DNA from: Nemophila menziesii
Taxonomy: Eukaryota > Streptophyta > Magnoliopsida > Boraginales > Hydrophyllaceae
Assembly (NCBI GenBank): GCA_029959085.1
Contig: JARWIR010000061.1
Coordinates: 3,410,001-3,474,000 of the forward strand
Reading direction: 5' to 3'
DNA: 64,000 bases
The notes under the pieces were generated by a model, which was not told the DNA's origin, did no database searches, and saw nothing but the letters and a program-made list of their open reading frames with translations. This document shows positions 33,556-46,035 of this stretch, piece by piece; position 1 is the stretch's first letter; every line of letters starts with the position of its first letter. Both the position numbers and the translations under genes were made by a program.

Positions 33556-36530
33556 TAGTATTTTCTCACCAAGCATTATTTTGTTATATAACTTACTTTG
33601 CATAATATAAAGGATTTATAGTGAAATTTTTGCTTAATATAGGTACTTATAGTTAATATCAGGTTCTCCTATCTTCTCATAATTACTATTGAACTACTTT
33701 AGAAATTTATGTGAATTTCTCATTTTAGATGATAAAATCAAAGTTTTCAATTTATGTAAATTCCAACGGTTGTACTCAGATGATATTAAATGGAGAAGAA
33801 AAAGTTGTACTTTAATTACAAAAAAGGTTATCACAAGTTTCAGTATGAAAAAAGAAAAAAATCACATTTGAAGATATTATTCAAGACTTTTTTGCTATCC
33901 ATTGGAGCAAAGGAATTCATATTTAAAGGTTCACCTATTAGGTGATAGCTTTCGTTTGCCTAAACCATATGGAAGTCTATGTGGTCTTAATTGGCAGTTT
34001 TTCAAGGTAAAATTTATTATTTTACTACTAACCAAATGTTTATAGTCTTAACTGATTATATATCTTTCCATGTCATTAAAATTAAAAATTTTAGGACATT
34101 TGATTAATTGATGATGTGGTTTGATTATTAGATTGATTTATGGTCATTTTAAATGATGGTTCTATATTTATTATTTATGCCTCTTACCAGAGGTAGATTT
34201 ATCCTTTTACATATATAAAGCAGTAGCTATAAATAACTTTGCACGTGCATAATTCACCATACATCTCTAATATCAAACATGTTTTGCTTGAAGTCTAGAG
34301 TAATAAATTATATTGAATTTAACTATATATCAGGTTGATCTACTCACTCTGATTATATATTTTTGTTTGTGATCTTGAGATTAATTTCCTTATTATTGCA
34401 ATTTCCAAGTTTATTTCTTGGTCAGCAAGGCAACTATTACCAAATTCATCTAAAGATGGATATAAAATAAGTTCTTCTTTCCTGGAAAATTTAGCATTTA
34501 AAAACTATATTGGAAGTTATAGCACTCAAAATAGAGAAGGTTCTACCATGTTTATATTTTGTAATGTTTTAAGTGTCGGGCCGTGAGTAACATTTAAATG
34601 CTGAATTTGGTATTTGTAAGATGGTCGTTTGAATTTAGAGAACCACATGCTTCAAATAGTTAGTTAGACATTATCTTTGTTGAGTGTATCTTTAAGGTTA
34701 AAAGACTTAAGATATCATGAAGTCTTCGATATTCTTGACGAAAATTCAATCAATTATTATGTTTATTACTAAACTTTGGTTTGTAATGCTCGTGTTTAGT
34801 TGTTAAGGCAATATCAAGTGATCGAATACTTAGAAGCATCATGATATACTGTGTCCGACTAGAAAACCCCAACAAAGACATCTGAACCAGACATTTTCAA
34901 GTTAGAATATGTTTTATGGAACTCATTATTAGCCTTACGATTAAATGAGAATAGGATAATTGTTGAATAACACGAGTGAGATCTAAATGTACTTGATGAG
35001 CGTATGCAATTAAATTTTGATACGAGATTTATAGTTATCTTCAACTCGAATATATTAAAGTATCTTGCCGAAATTCCAGTTTTGTCCTCGACATATGAGT
35101 CACTAAGATATGACTCCGTGTATCTATTTGACTTGATAGGATATTTAAAAATATATCTAAATCTTTTCAATGTATTGTTATCCTTGATATAATATTCTAT
35201 TGTGTGTAGGGATTTGTCTTTGTTAATGCAACATAGTCAAATAGGTCTTTATAGATAGATCTTTATTAAAATCTTTGGTAAATTAAAATGGTAAATAAAT
35301 TTTGTATATATTATTATAAATGAATTTTGTGTAATTGGTGCAATTATTGTTGTTTTGCTACATGATATAGCTAATATATACCCATGTAACATTTGTATAT
35401 CTGGCTATTTTGCATAATACCTTTTTGTATTCATGATATTCAGTTTTAAGACCATAACTCAGTGTTCCAATTGCTCACTCTTAATATAAATGAAATATTC
35501 AAGAGTTAGAACATAAAGTCAATGAAGTACACACAAAGAGACCATTATATTTGCAAGTAGTCTCATAGCTTTGGGAATTAATTGAAGGCTTTGGACATAG
35601 TTTTGATTTGCAGATATACCTAGGAAGTTGATTCAGGACTACTTCTCAAGTTGTTCTATTTGCAACCTCTAGTGGAGCTGCTGATTAAGATGATTTGTTT
35701 AGTTATAAGGATCCCACCTGAGTATTATTAAGTTGTCTTTTGAAACTAAAAAGATTGGGATTTTTCCCTTACTATTTATTTTGTTAGATGATTAAATTTA
35801 ATTATTAACCGTTTATGCAATTTAATTATGATTTCAAGTAATTTATCATTTGGTTTACTTGGGTTAAATTGGAAATCTTTGTATACATTTTCGCAAGTCT
35901 ATGCGAGCATTTGAGAATAAATAAAACAACACAGAGTAATAAACACAGTCTACAAAATTATTATTGTAACTAATGCTTAATAGTAAACCTGAGTACACAA
36001 ATATTAACTTTAATTATTAAGTAACTCCTTAAATTTATCCCTATATCCATGTAAGTGTTTTGGTGAACTTCTAGCTGCGTTAAAAGATTGTGAAATATTT
36101 TACTAAAATGGAGGACATCCTATTTTTGCAATGTTTAATTAAGTTGAGAGCTCTACACATCCCATTTCAGAATAAAATATCGTTCATTTTTCTTTGATGT
36201 ATGTGCATATACGCAGCACGGTCATAGAGACACGACATACAATTGACATGACAATTTTCTTAATGAGACTAATAAGGAATGGAAGAAAAATTATAACTCT
36301 TTTTGCATAATAGTAAACCAACATTTTGCATAATTTTCTCATATTTATCTAGATATTATGATAAATATAGTATTGTGTATCATTCTAATATAATTTAGTT
36401 AAATACTTAACAAATAAATTAGCAATTTAGTAAATATTGTGATTGATAAGTTAAGAATAAAGATTACCCTAATTATGTTATTTTCAATGTTATATGTATA
36501 GTTTTTGTCTAGAAATAAACTAGGAAAATT
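33556..36530. other. Helitron interior, unassigned
   Basis: There are several exon-like segments without a recognised family. 33905-34010 encodes 'LKVHLLGDSFRLPKPYGSL' before an AAG/GTAAAA border. 35004-35192 is an open frame of 62 codons. 33600-33655 resembles units of the 26145-26365 minisatellite. I could not connect these to the kinesin gene. Confidence 0.35.
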
Positions 36531-36620
36531 TTATTCTCAAATTTTTCTATCATCAATTATTTATACTCAAATTTTTCTATCATCAATTATTTATACTCAA
36601 ATTTTTCTATCATCAATTAT
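36531..36620. repeat. 30-bp tandem repeat, about 3 units
   Basis: Units at 36541-36570 and 36571-36600 are identical ('tttttctatcatcaattatt' core), with a partial unit before (36531-36540) and after (36601-36620). It lies 280 bp from the Helitron 3' end. Confidence 0.9.
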
Positions 36621-36877
36621 TCTCGGCAACTCCTCCAATATGGAGTGTGGTTCCTTGGGAACTTTAATTTGAGTAAATGATTCAAATATGTTATTTTATC
36701 ATTACTAATCAACTTTTTGCTTCTGAAATAACCCACCTAAAACTATTTTAATCAAGTTAGCATTATTTAAAAGGTAATCTCCAATAGTAAAAGTCAAATA
36801 ATACGTAACTTATTAGAAGAATAGATTACCTATAACTATTGCATTCTATTCTCTTTCATATTGTTAAAATAAGTTTA

Positions 36878-36904
36878 GTGCCCTCTGGCACGGGTTATCC
36901 CTAG
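36878..36904 (+). other. Helitron 3' terminal hairpin and CTAG end
   Basis: Stem GTGCC / GGCAC with loop CTCT, then GGGTTATCC and CTAG; the next base, T, belongs to the target. This matches the known Helitron 3' structure, a short hairpin about ten bases before CTRR. Confidence 0.88.
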
Positions 36905-39030
36905 TTATATATATATATATATATCAGCTAATGTGTGTATCTTTTACTTCTACTCCTTTATATTTTTTAAATCATCATCTTTCTCTGTGTGTTACTCTTC
37001 TAAGCATATCTCTTTCGTTATTTGTTATCCAGAATACAGATTTCCAGTTGTATCATCTTGGATAGTTGGTCATAACATTTCAATTAAGGTATGTTGAAAA
37101 ATTCAATTTTATATATTCATTCTATAATTTGTGTAGTAATTTTTGTACTTACAAAATTTCTTTATTTTATAAATCCCAAGTTGCACTTAATTACAAAATT
37201 TAGTTTGGTTAATGTTTTGTTTTCAAAATTATTGTATGCCATGAGATCCTAAATTTTATTTTTAAGATATTTAGTTTGCTAAGAATTAAATTATATATAT
37301 ATATATAATTATATATATAATTTTTTTATGTTGAATCATATAAGGAGTGAGAAAATATGCTCTAATAGAGTAAAATTTACTCTTTATCCACTCATTTAGA
37401 ATATGCAGATTTGAATATGGTCTAAATAAATTATCTAATAAAAATCTTAGTGTATTGCTTCTTTAGATTTATTGTTGATTACATAGGTTGTTTTTAATTC
37501 AAATGTCTTTATTAACTAAAGTTTTGTTAATGATCATTTCAATCTTAACTAGTACTAATCACATAATATTTTTTATATATTTCTTAACACAAATAAAAAT
37601 ACTTTGTCATTATATTTCAATAAAAAAAATTATTTGTATTTTATTATGTTGATTGCTCAAATGATTGAAAAGCTAAAATGAATCTGAACTCTTTTATTAT
37701 TGTAACTAGTTGAAACTAGCCCAGAAAGCGCAAGTGGAGGGAAAATAGGCGCCAAATTTTGGTATGATACCGCTATTATAACCAAATCTACCTCTTCATC
37801 TTTTCCACAACCAAACACTCTCTTATTTATGCTCATTCTGTATCAAAAAAAGGCACATAAACAACCTCATCACCTTTTAAGCCATCACAATGGTCGGAGC
37901 CCAGAAGTTGAGTGAAATCCTAAACACATAGGCTAATCATATCCACGAATTAGGAGATACACTCAAATGCCCATTCGATAAATCATATCCACAAATTAAG
38001 AGATGCACTCAAATGCCCATTCTGGTAATTGATGCACATGACCTTTTCGTTGTATATTAAACTGAAAATGTATATTTGATTACTAGATTTATTTACTATT
38101 TTGGATTTTTGTTGACTTTTGCAACCTTGAATTGCTAAACGAACCAATATTGATCCCGTGTATTAGGCTTAACCAAAAAGAAAATTTTGACTTAACACAA
38201 ACGAAGTTAGTAAATATATTTGAATTTTTCAATGTAAAACTATCAATGGATAAGTATATGTAGAGATGAATTTATTTTATGAGTTAAAATCAGGCTAATT
38301 AGCACAAAAGTTTCATCTCAAGATATGGCGTTCTCTTATATTTCAATTCAAAATTAATTTAATATTTAATCATTAATCAGACTAAAACTAACATTCATTT
38401 TAGGTTATCAACTAAACTTACATCGACTACTTATTTCACATTTTTTAGAACCCATAAATGGTTCTCTTTCTATCGACAAGAACATTTAGTTTATTTAATC
38501 GAAAAATGTTTAGTCAAACTTACAACCCAGGTTGATTTAGTTACTATTATTTTGATGCGTTTTGATTTTATCACAACTAATAATTTTCTTATACTTAGCT
38601 AAATGTAAATAGCATTCTATTAATATTATATATTTTTTTGAATAGTATAGTTTATATATTTTTTCAGTCACATACATTACATAATTGTTTTTATTCTGAA
38701 AAATAAAAAAATAGTCACTTTCATTAAAAAATTTGAAAGATTGTATGAAAAAAGATTTATTAAAGATGTAATATTATATGAAGTTATTATGAATCATAAA
38801 ATATTAATCAACTTAAATATACTGTTAAAGGGTAACGTCCATTAATTACACAAAGAGTGGAATTCTTTTTACTAACTACAACTTCGAGCCAATTCACAGT
38901 TAAGAACAAAAAAATCTACGCAATAATTATGATAAAAATGACTACCCGGTTTTCTCCAAACAAACCACAACAAACCACCACATCCGTAACTAATACTTCT
39001 CAATCCCATACCCTCTAATTGTCTACCAAA
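36905..39030 (+). repeat. Upstream part of the DUF4283 block, copy 1
   Basis: Collinear with 59629-61740. Near 37890 an ATG starts 'MVGAQKLSEILNT', then a stop, then 'HELGDTLKCPF'; the same starts occur at 60614 with a stop in another place. This could be a decayed first exon with promoter and leader upstream (37740-37885), but I do not recognise it. A ~46-bp unit ('aggagatgcactcaaatgcc') is tandemly duplicated here and at 60654-60745. Confidence 0.5.
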
Positions 39031-39900
39031 TCATCCACGTTAGTTTTCTAGTGCTTCTTGAACTGCTTTTAATCACGTATTCTCTTTTTTCTCCCTCTCC
39101 TTTTCTCCCTTCCGTTTAGAACACTCCTATCTGCAATGGAACAACAAGAATCAAACATTAATCGATAGATTTTGAAGCCGAGGAAGGTTATACTAAATAT
39201 TGTTCATAACTCAATCTATAACATCATAGGAAAAATAAAACTCCTAGCTAAAAGCATCTAAAACAAACCAATAAGCTTTAACTTCCTTAGGAAAACAATC
39301 AACAAGTCTTGGGGTTTGAAGAAGAAGTGACTACCAGAAAGATGGGTTTCAATTCTTGCTTAATAAACTGCACATCGGATAAAGATGGCCGGAAAACATA
39401 ATCTTATTAAAGAATAGAAAGATAATTAAGGTCTTGTTATAGACACTCAAAATACATAATCCACGTTGGTTTTCTAGTGCTTTTTGAACTGCTTTTAATC
39501 CCCTATTCTCTTTTTTCTCCATCTCCTTTTCTCCCTTTCGTTTAGAACACTCCTATCTGAAATGGAACAACAAGAATCAAACATTAATCGATAGATTTTG
39601 AAACCGAGGAAGGTTATACTAAATCTTGTTCATAACTCAATCTATAACATCATAGGAAAAATCAAACTCATAGCTAAAAGCATCTAAAACAAACCAATAA
39701 GATTTAACTTCCTTATGAAAACAATCAACAAGTCTTGGGGTTTGAAGAAGAAGTTACTACCAGAAAGATGGGTTTCAATTCTTGCTTAATAAACTGCACA
39801 TCGGATGAAGATTATCAAATGATACTTACTAAAATACCATGGAACTTGGCCGGAAAACATAATCTTATTAAAGAATAGAAAGATAATTAAGGTCTTTTTA
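39031..39900. repeat. ~430-bp tandem duplication at the start of the DUF4283 frame, copy 1 only
   Basis: The segment from 'cgttagttttctagtgcttc' (39038) to about 39455 is repeated from about 39461. Unit 1 has a 45-base internal deletion after 'cacatcggataaagatg'. The paralogous place at 61740-62170 has one unit. Confidence 0.8.
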
Positions 39901-41090
39901 TAGACACTCAAAATACTATAGTTCTCTGGATTCAAATTCATGGCCTACCAAAAGATTATATCTCCATAGAAAATGTTGAAAATCATAGCGGGGAGATTTG
40001 GAAGGGTGATTTAAATTCAATTAAAACTGGTTAGTTATTCAAGGAGATCAGCTATTGTAGATTTAGGTTGGAATGGGACATTAAAAGATTTATGGTGGAG
40101 TCTTACTGGTATGCTCAATACGAACGAGTGGGAGAATTTTGTTTAACTTGTGGGCAATTAGACCACACAGTAGAAAAATGCAATAACAAAATTCGACAGA
40201 AAAAGAAGGCTAGGTAAATGGATACACGGGACTGAACGAGACTTTTTGGCTATCGAAAAAGCTCCGATTATAGAAACTCCGATGAACTTTTCTTCAGCAA
40301 AATGGAATCAAAATTGAGCAACAACACCCACTGAGTGAGTCACGAAACGAGTGAATTGGGTGTGTTAAAAAAGGACAGAAGGACCAAACTCGGTACTATT
40401 GTTAAGGACAAAGCGAGGCAAGAAAACAAATATGGAAAACACCAAATGGTGTACGAGGGGAGAGGGAGGTACAAGAATGAAGGAGGGGATCTGAATTTTT
40501 TGGAATTATTTAAACCTGCAGTGAACATATGGACAAAAATAAGGATAACGAGCTAGAGCCCCAATCTCCTCTTAATATTGGGTTGAAAAAAAAGGAATAG
40601 AGTTTAGTGGGCCACTTACACTCTCATTTGGGTCGATTAAAAAAGCGGAGGTGGACCTTAATCACTCTACTAAGCCAACGCCAAACCAAACAACTTTACT
40701 TAACCAAAATAAATTTATTTTAATGAAGAAATTCCCAAATCAAACCCCAATCCTAAAACTAAAAAAATCCAGCTACACAAAACAATTACAAAACCATAGT
40801 GGAAGACTATACTGAAGATGAAATGATGGAAGAGGAACCAAAATACTATGGTAATGAAAACTTAAGAGAGGAAATCAAAATGAAAAAAATAACAGTCAAC
40901 GCGTCCTTGGAGAAAAATCAAGAAATGAAAAGATGTGGCGAGCTACGTGTACTCCGGCTATTGGTGTTGCAAAGCTGAAATACCTTTGGAAATGGAACTG
41001 GAGAATGGTAAAGTGAAAGATGAGGATGAGATATGTGTGGTTGAGATAGGCGGAATATAAGATAGGTTTTGTGAGAGACTGTAATAAATA
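39136..41090 (+). pseudogene. LINE-type ORF1 remnant (DUF4283 plus zinc knuckle), copy 1
   Basis: Starts MEQQESNINR at 39136, soon interrupted by a stop. After the tandem duplication the frame gives GFNSCLINCTSDEDYQMIL, PWNLAGKH, IVLWIQIHGLPKDYIS and ISYCRFRLEWDIKR. It ends in a complete CX2CX4HX4C knuckle, CLTCGQLDHTVEKC, at about 40140-40181. This order (DUF4283, then zf-CCHC_4) is typical of ORF1 of plant LINEs and related reverse-transcriptase-linked genes, whose product binds nucleic acid. A charged tail follows to about 41080 ('EMELENGKVKDEDEI'). No endonuclease or reverse transcriptase follows. Several frameshifts are present, but the knuckle is intact here, unlike in copy 2. Confidence 0.65.
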
Positions 41091-42429
41091 ATAAAAACTC
41101 GATACTCATGGGCTGAAGAATAAAAGGCTAGACGATACTCATGGTTGGCCCAGACCAAAAAATTGATTTTAGGATTGGGTCGGTTTTATGGGTCAGTGGG
41201 TTAGTTTGGGCATCCCTGCTTATATTACATAATGAGAAAATGTTGCATAAAAAAATACTAGACCAATAAGTTTAAAATATATCTAAACTATAAGCATAAA
41301 CTTAAATTGAGCACCTTCATATTTTATTGTAATCTTTATGTTTTAAAAAACGAATGTATATTTGATGGTCTATCAATTTATACATCCTTGAGTTAAATAC
41401 TCAAAACATCCTTGAACCTCATTCCAGTAGAAGAGTCCAACTATTTCTTGTGCATTAAAAGGTTCAGTTTATATTTGTCTAATCATCCAAATAGGTTTTG
41501 TTCAATAATTTTATACCATAATATATTTGTTCTTAAAACTATAAGATTAAAAGTCACAAACGAATTAATGTGAAGACTATCAAATTATAAAAAAAGTTAC
41601 TTTGTAGTGAAGGTAATTATGTAGTATTGTCATATAATATCATTTTTGTCTAATAATATTATTGGCATGTCAAAACAATAAATCGCAAACATATACAAAT
41701 ACGTATGATACTGTGAGTATGACACCAAAAAAATGACCACTGCTACAAAAAATAAACAAACTTTTATACCTTTAAATCAAATATATTTACATATTGTGAA
41801 ATTTATCCATATATAATTCCACATATACATATATAAATAAAGAGTGGTAATAATTTAATTTTAGCTAAAAATACATAACCAACGTTTAAACTTATATAAA
41901 AAACTATAAAAATTACTAAATATACCCCTAATATATACGGCTAACCTTTTAATAAAAAAACATGTTAATAGAAAAGAAACTCAAAACAAAAATAACCCAA
42001 AACAAAAACTAAACGTATCAAACACCCTCTCCTCTCTCCCCCACACTCTGGCCTCCAACAACACCTATTCACGATGTCACTTCAACACCATTGAATTACC
42101 GCTGCCATTCATGGAGCCGTAGAGCAATATCATTGTCGCATTTTATCTATCACCATCACAACCACATCAGATTCTCTTTATGTCATACGATGTGAAATTA
42201 CAGTAGGTTTTATCCCAAAATTTTCTCCATGAGTAAATTCTTCAAATGTTCCATATGTAGAGGTAGGTAAATCACCACAGCCTTTTATATTCACCAACAC
42301 TATTTCTCTATGTTTCCACAATTCACAGTTGAAATAATCATGGCTATGTTGGAAATACAAGATGATTCTCCTTCCGATTATGGATGGAAAAACATGTTTT
42401 TTGCCGTGTAACACCTTCTAATACCTCTC
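41091..42429. other. End of the DUF4283 block and AT-rich flank
   Basis: 41091-41740 is collinear with 63370-64000, so the duplicated block runs past the window end in the other copy. At 42178-42414 a minus-strand frame encodes 'GCGDLPTSTYGTFEEF' and similar; it looks more protein-like than its surroundings, but I cannot name it. Confidence 0.4.
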
Positions 42430-43335
42430 TTCAAATTCTTGTATGTTATTTTAGTTTAGATTTTATTTCTTTTATTGAGTCTTTTTTGAGTTGTGGGGAC
42501 ACGCTCAATTTTGAGTTGGGGTGAGGATTCGCTGTCCTCATCTTCCTTTTTTCTTTAGCATAAAATTAAAAATTTTAGGGCTAGAATTGTCATAGAATAT
42601 GGTGAATGTCCCTATTAAGCATGATTGTAATTAATTCAGTGATAGTAAGTAGTATGTGTCTGAATAGTGTCACATACATGTTTTGTATGCATGCATAAAA
42701 ATAGGAAGTAAAAGTTAGAGAAGATTAATAAGCAATGCGTATTAAGTGTCAAGTTAATTTTTAGGGAGATTTGAGTGGAATATAGAAAGTGAGGTCTGAA
42801 ATTAGTTGATAACCCGCTTAATTTATGAACTAAAAAGCGAAAAAGTAACGAAATCTAGAAGTTAGAAAAATGAAAAAGACATGTCATTTTATATAAGTTA
42901 CTTGAAGCCATTTAGCTTTCTCACCTGTTTATTAGAATATATTGTTATCCGCCATAGCCCCTCTGAGCCTTTCTAAAGCTTTTTATTAACCATATTACAA
43001 GACACACCCCTTAGTTTATAGGAATTATCCATATTACCCGCACTCGAATTGAAACCCTGAGACAAGTTGTTTTAGAGCTCTAGTTTGGGGTAGTGAGTTT
43101 TATCATTAAGAAATAATGGGAGTGGGAATTGGATTGTACTTGTAATATTATCGATGATGAGTTATTTATAACCCTTTGCCGGGGTAAAAAAATATATTTG
43201 TGTAAAAGAAAAGAAATATGACAAAAAATCGCATGCTACCCCGAATAAAAAAGGGAGTCATAGCCAACTTAGAGAAAACAATATGTGAAAAATATTGAAT
43301 ATGATTTGGTCCGACAAAGTGGAAAGTGTTATGTA
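42430..43335 (+). mobile_element. Athila-like 3' region fragment, copy E2
   Basis: Collinear with 2040-2970: 'gtggggacacgctc' near 42495, 'gagttggggtgaggattcgc' near 42513, a conserved 'ccctttgccggggtaa' near 43172. It has no LTR of its own; the homology stops near 43335. Confidence 0.65.
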
Positions 43336-43343
43336 ATCAACAT

Positions 43344-44325
43344 GATTAGTTATAGTCATTTTAAGTTAACTAGGAGGATTCTGAAATGGTGTTTGGTGGA
43401 TGGGGTCATTGGAAAGGCAAGTGGAAATCAAATTAGGCCATTATTTGTAATCTATAAGCTTCAAGATGAACCTTTTCTTGGATCTTGATACTTGGATTGA
43501 TATTGTTGTTATTGGTTTATTCTTGACATAATTCTTAGTTGTACAATGAATGCTAGATTTATCTATTAATAGATTAAAAGAGATCGCTTGAATCTCGAAT
43601 TTCATACTATCCAACTAGTAATATGTAATTATACTTAAAAGAGTAGTTTTTTTATCTCTAACTAATACTCTCTTTTAGCTTGATGTTTTGTGTCTAATCT
43701 AATTTGTAGAATATTTGTTGATAAGTGTGCATCTGATTCAAAAATGGCACATAAGAAAACATTCGTTAAGTTTGTTTATTTGATTTTGTCGGTTTTATAT
43801 TTGTGATGTAACCGTTTCTTTTATAAAAAATAGATAAATTTATTCTCCCTCTTCTTTCTATTCTTCTTGTATGATATGAACTTCCTAGTCCTTTGACCTG
43901 AGATTTAGATTTTGATAAATAGTTTTATATAATGGGCTTGGTTCTTTAACTGAATTACATTATTAGTTTAAATATCATACTAGGGGGATTGTTTCCACTG
44001 GATTGTTTTCCCTACGTCAATGAGGTAAAACACGTGATTTGAGATGCTGGTACATTTTATGTTTACATGAATATTTGGAAGGTTGTGAAAGAAATGGAGA
44101 GAATCATGCCTAAAAAATTATTAGTTTAATTATTGGTTTATGACAATATGTAGATTGGTTATAGTCATTTTAATCTACAAATAGGTGGAATTCTCAAAAG
44201 TTGTTTTGGGATAGAGTTTTTGGTAGGGTAAGTAGAATCAGATGAGACCATTGTTTGTAATATATAAGTATTTTCTTGTAATCTTTAATTGAATCATGAT
44301 ACTTGGATTGATAATTTTTATTATA
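43344..44325. repeat. Direct repeat pair, ~175 bp, 810 bp apart
   Basis: 43344-43520 and 44154-44325 share 'tatagtcattttaa', 'gaccattgtttgtaat'-like and 'tgatacttggattgata' in the same order. The region between them is AT-rich with a 'tagggggattgtttccactg' motif near 43980. The distance would fit a small LTR pair or an old tandem duplication. Confidence 0.5.
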
Positions 44326-44689
44326 TGTTTTATAACGAAAAGACTCTCAGTCTAAAAGACTCTCAATTGTAAAATGATTTTCATCCCTTTTAAAGTTTAG
44401 TTAGACAATCTCATGGATACTACATTGGTTTCAAATTACTGATTGGAAGATATTCTATATAAGTATTAGTTTTTCTTTGCATCAAATTGTGTGTTTTTAA
44501 TACTCATAGGGTAAAACAATTTATGTTGTTTTTTCTGTAGGGATAATAATGTCAAGATGGTCTCTTATTATTTTTACCACGTATATGTATTTGTGGCTTT
44601 CGAATACCCAACAAAATCAAATCACGATGTGTTTTTGCTTTGCAAGTTCTTTCCATTATTTGGTTTTGGTGTGTTAAATATGGATGTGT

Positions 44690-45110
44690 TGGATTTGAAC
44701 CCGCAGGTATCATCTGTTGGACCCTATGCAACGGTCTTGACGATGTGTCTTAGATCATGGAGTTCGGCAAGGATCCTGATTTTGCACACCATTGTAACGG
44801 TTTCTCTGTCGTGCGGTCCATCAAACTGATCATGCGGTTTACCGCATGAATCTTCTATTCATGACCCTGTCCCGGTCTAGCGCGACTGACTATACACTCT
44901 GATGGCTCTTGGCCGTTTTATTGAACTGTGTGACGGTTTTCCTCGTGCGGTGCACCGGAGCACCCATGCGGTATACCACACAAAAGCTCTGATTGACACC
45001 TTAGCTTCGGCATTAAACCTGATTTATCCAACCATTGTGACGCTTTTCAGGGTTGTGGTGCACTACATGTATGGTGCGGCGTAGAGCATGTACATTATCC
45101 TTTTTGCCAA
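44690..45110 (-). repeat. Second GC-rich palindromic array of the Athila family
   Basis: In the minus reading, units combine 'accgcatg', 'gcaccgcac' and 'gaaaaccgt.aca', resembling 889-1247. CATGCGGT-TT-ACCGCATG at 44831-44848 is a near-perfect palindrome. Three units of about 110-120 bp are visible. Open frames here follow from the GC content. Confidence 0.65.
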
Positions 45111-45169
45111 TTTTTCTCATTTCTTCTCCTTGACTCGATTTCTTAAGAACCTTCTTGTGTCTCCTGATG

Positions 45170-46035
45170 TGTGATAAAAAAACCACCCCTAAAGATAGGG
45201 ACACTAACCGAAAGTGTACGGTCCATTTCAAGTAATATGTTAATCATACGTATTTCGTTCTCAGGGATGGATAGTTATGACTATGGTGTTTATCGAAAAT
45301 GTAGGATTAATTGGAAATAACGAAATAGAAAAAAAAAATTGGTTTTGACTTATAGCTAATAAATGAAATAAAATAAATTAACAAAAATATTAACTAGAAA
45401 TAAATAGGTGTGGACGCAAATATGAGATATGTACTTGAGTCTTGCAAGGGATCTACCTAAGTTCATACAAATAATGTCTCTGTCTAAGGTCTAAGCTGAT
45501 ATTTCTGTACTAGTCGGGACTCTAATATCTCTTAGCTCCATGTCGGGTGGAACTATGAGCTTTCCTAAAGTACTATAAACCCCTCCCGGGTGATTATATC
45601 TTCTCTCGAATATGAAACTTCTTACCTCATTGTCTACGTAATTAGTCAAGCTTGACGGTCAATAACGAACATCACACGTCTATTACCTATGTATGTAATC
45701 AAACCCATGTCGAATGATCACTCGTCACCTAGTGAATAACCTAATTACCGAATTCTATTCCTAATTATTCAGAAAAATAATAGTAAATAAGCATGCTGTA
45801 GTACAAAATACCCAACTTAAATTAAATAATAAAATCCCAAATTTGGTAAAATAGTAATTGCATAAACTAGGGTTTAATCCATTATTGTAATTCTCAAGTA
45901 CTAGGAAATTTAGCTCATATTCAAACTACAACATGAAAATAAAATAAAAGTATTAATTATCATGAATTACAGAAATAAAATAAATGACCTAATTAAGGTG
46001 TTAGATTAAGCTGCTGTTGTAAGAATGGGAAGAAC
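45170..46035 (-). repeat. LTR-5, truncated Athila-family LTR
   Basis: The terminal part of an LTR on the minus strand, ending 'ttttttatcaca' at 45170. Collinear with LTR-2 to LTR-4 through 'cttgcaagggatctacctaa' near 45440, but more diverged. The first ~600 bases of the LTR are missing beyond about 46035. Confidence 0.65.

Larger units (their letters stand above)
31916..36904 (+). mobile_element. Helitron, 4,989 bp, carrying a kinesin-14 fragment
   Basis: The ends are set by comparison with the paralogous unoccupied site at 59621-59640, which reads CCTCCAA then TTATAT. Here CCTCCAA is followed at 31916 by TCTATATTATG, and TTATAT resumes at 36905 right after CTAG (36901-36904). So insertion was between A and T without target duplication, as known for Helitrons. 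Eleven bases before the 3' end is the stem-loop GTGCC-CTCT-GGCAC (36878-36891), followed by GGGTTATCC and CTAG. No Rep/helicase is encoded, so it is non-autonomous. Contents: a dimeric repeat array (31933-32790), kinesin exons (32980-33555), unassigned sequence and a 30-bp tandem repeat near the 3' end. Confidence 0.88.

Noticed and set aside
36905..36924. TA run at the Helitron right border considered as a simple-repeat alignment slip
   Set aside because: The left flank CCTCCAA is unique sequence and matches the empty site exactly, and the hairpin-CTAG end gives independent support for the border.
40340..41158. Minus-strand open frames opposite the DUF4283 remnant, also at 62615-63448
   Set aside because: Antisense shadows of the Lys/Glu-rich plus-strand coding tail.
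44557..45231. Several open frames on both strands
   Set aside because: They overlap the GC-rich array and LTR terminus, do not resemble any protein, and are not kept in related copies.
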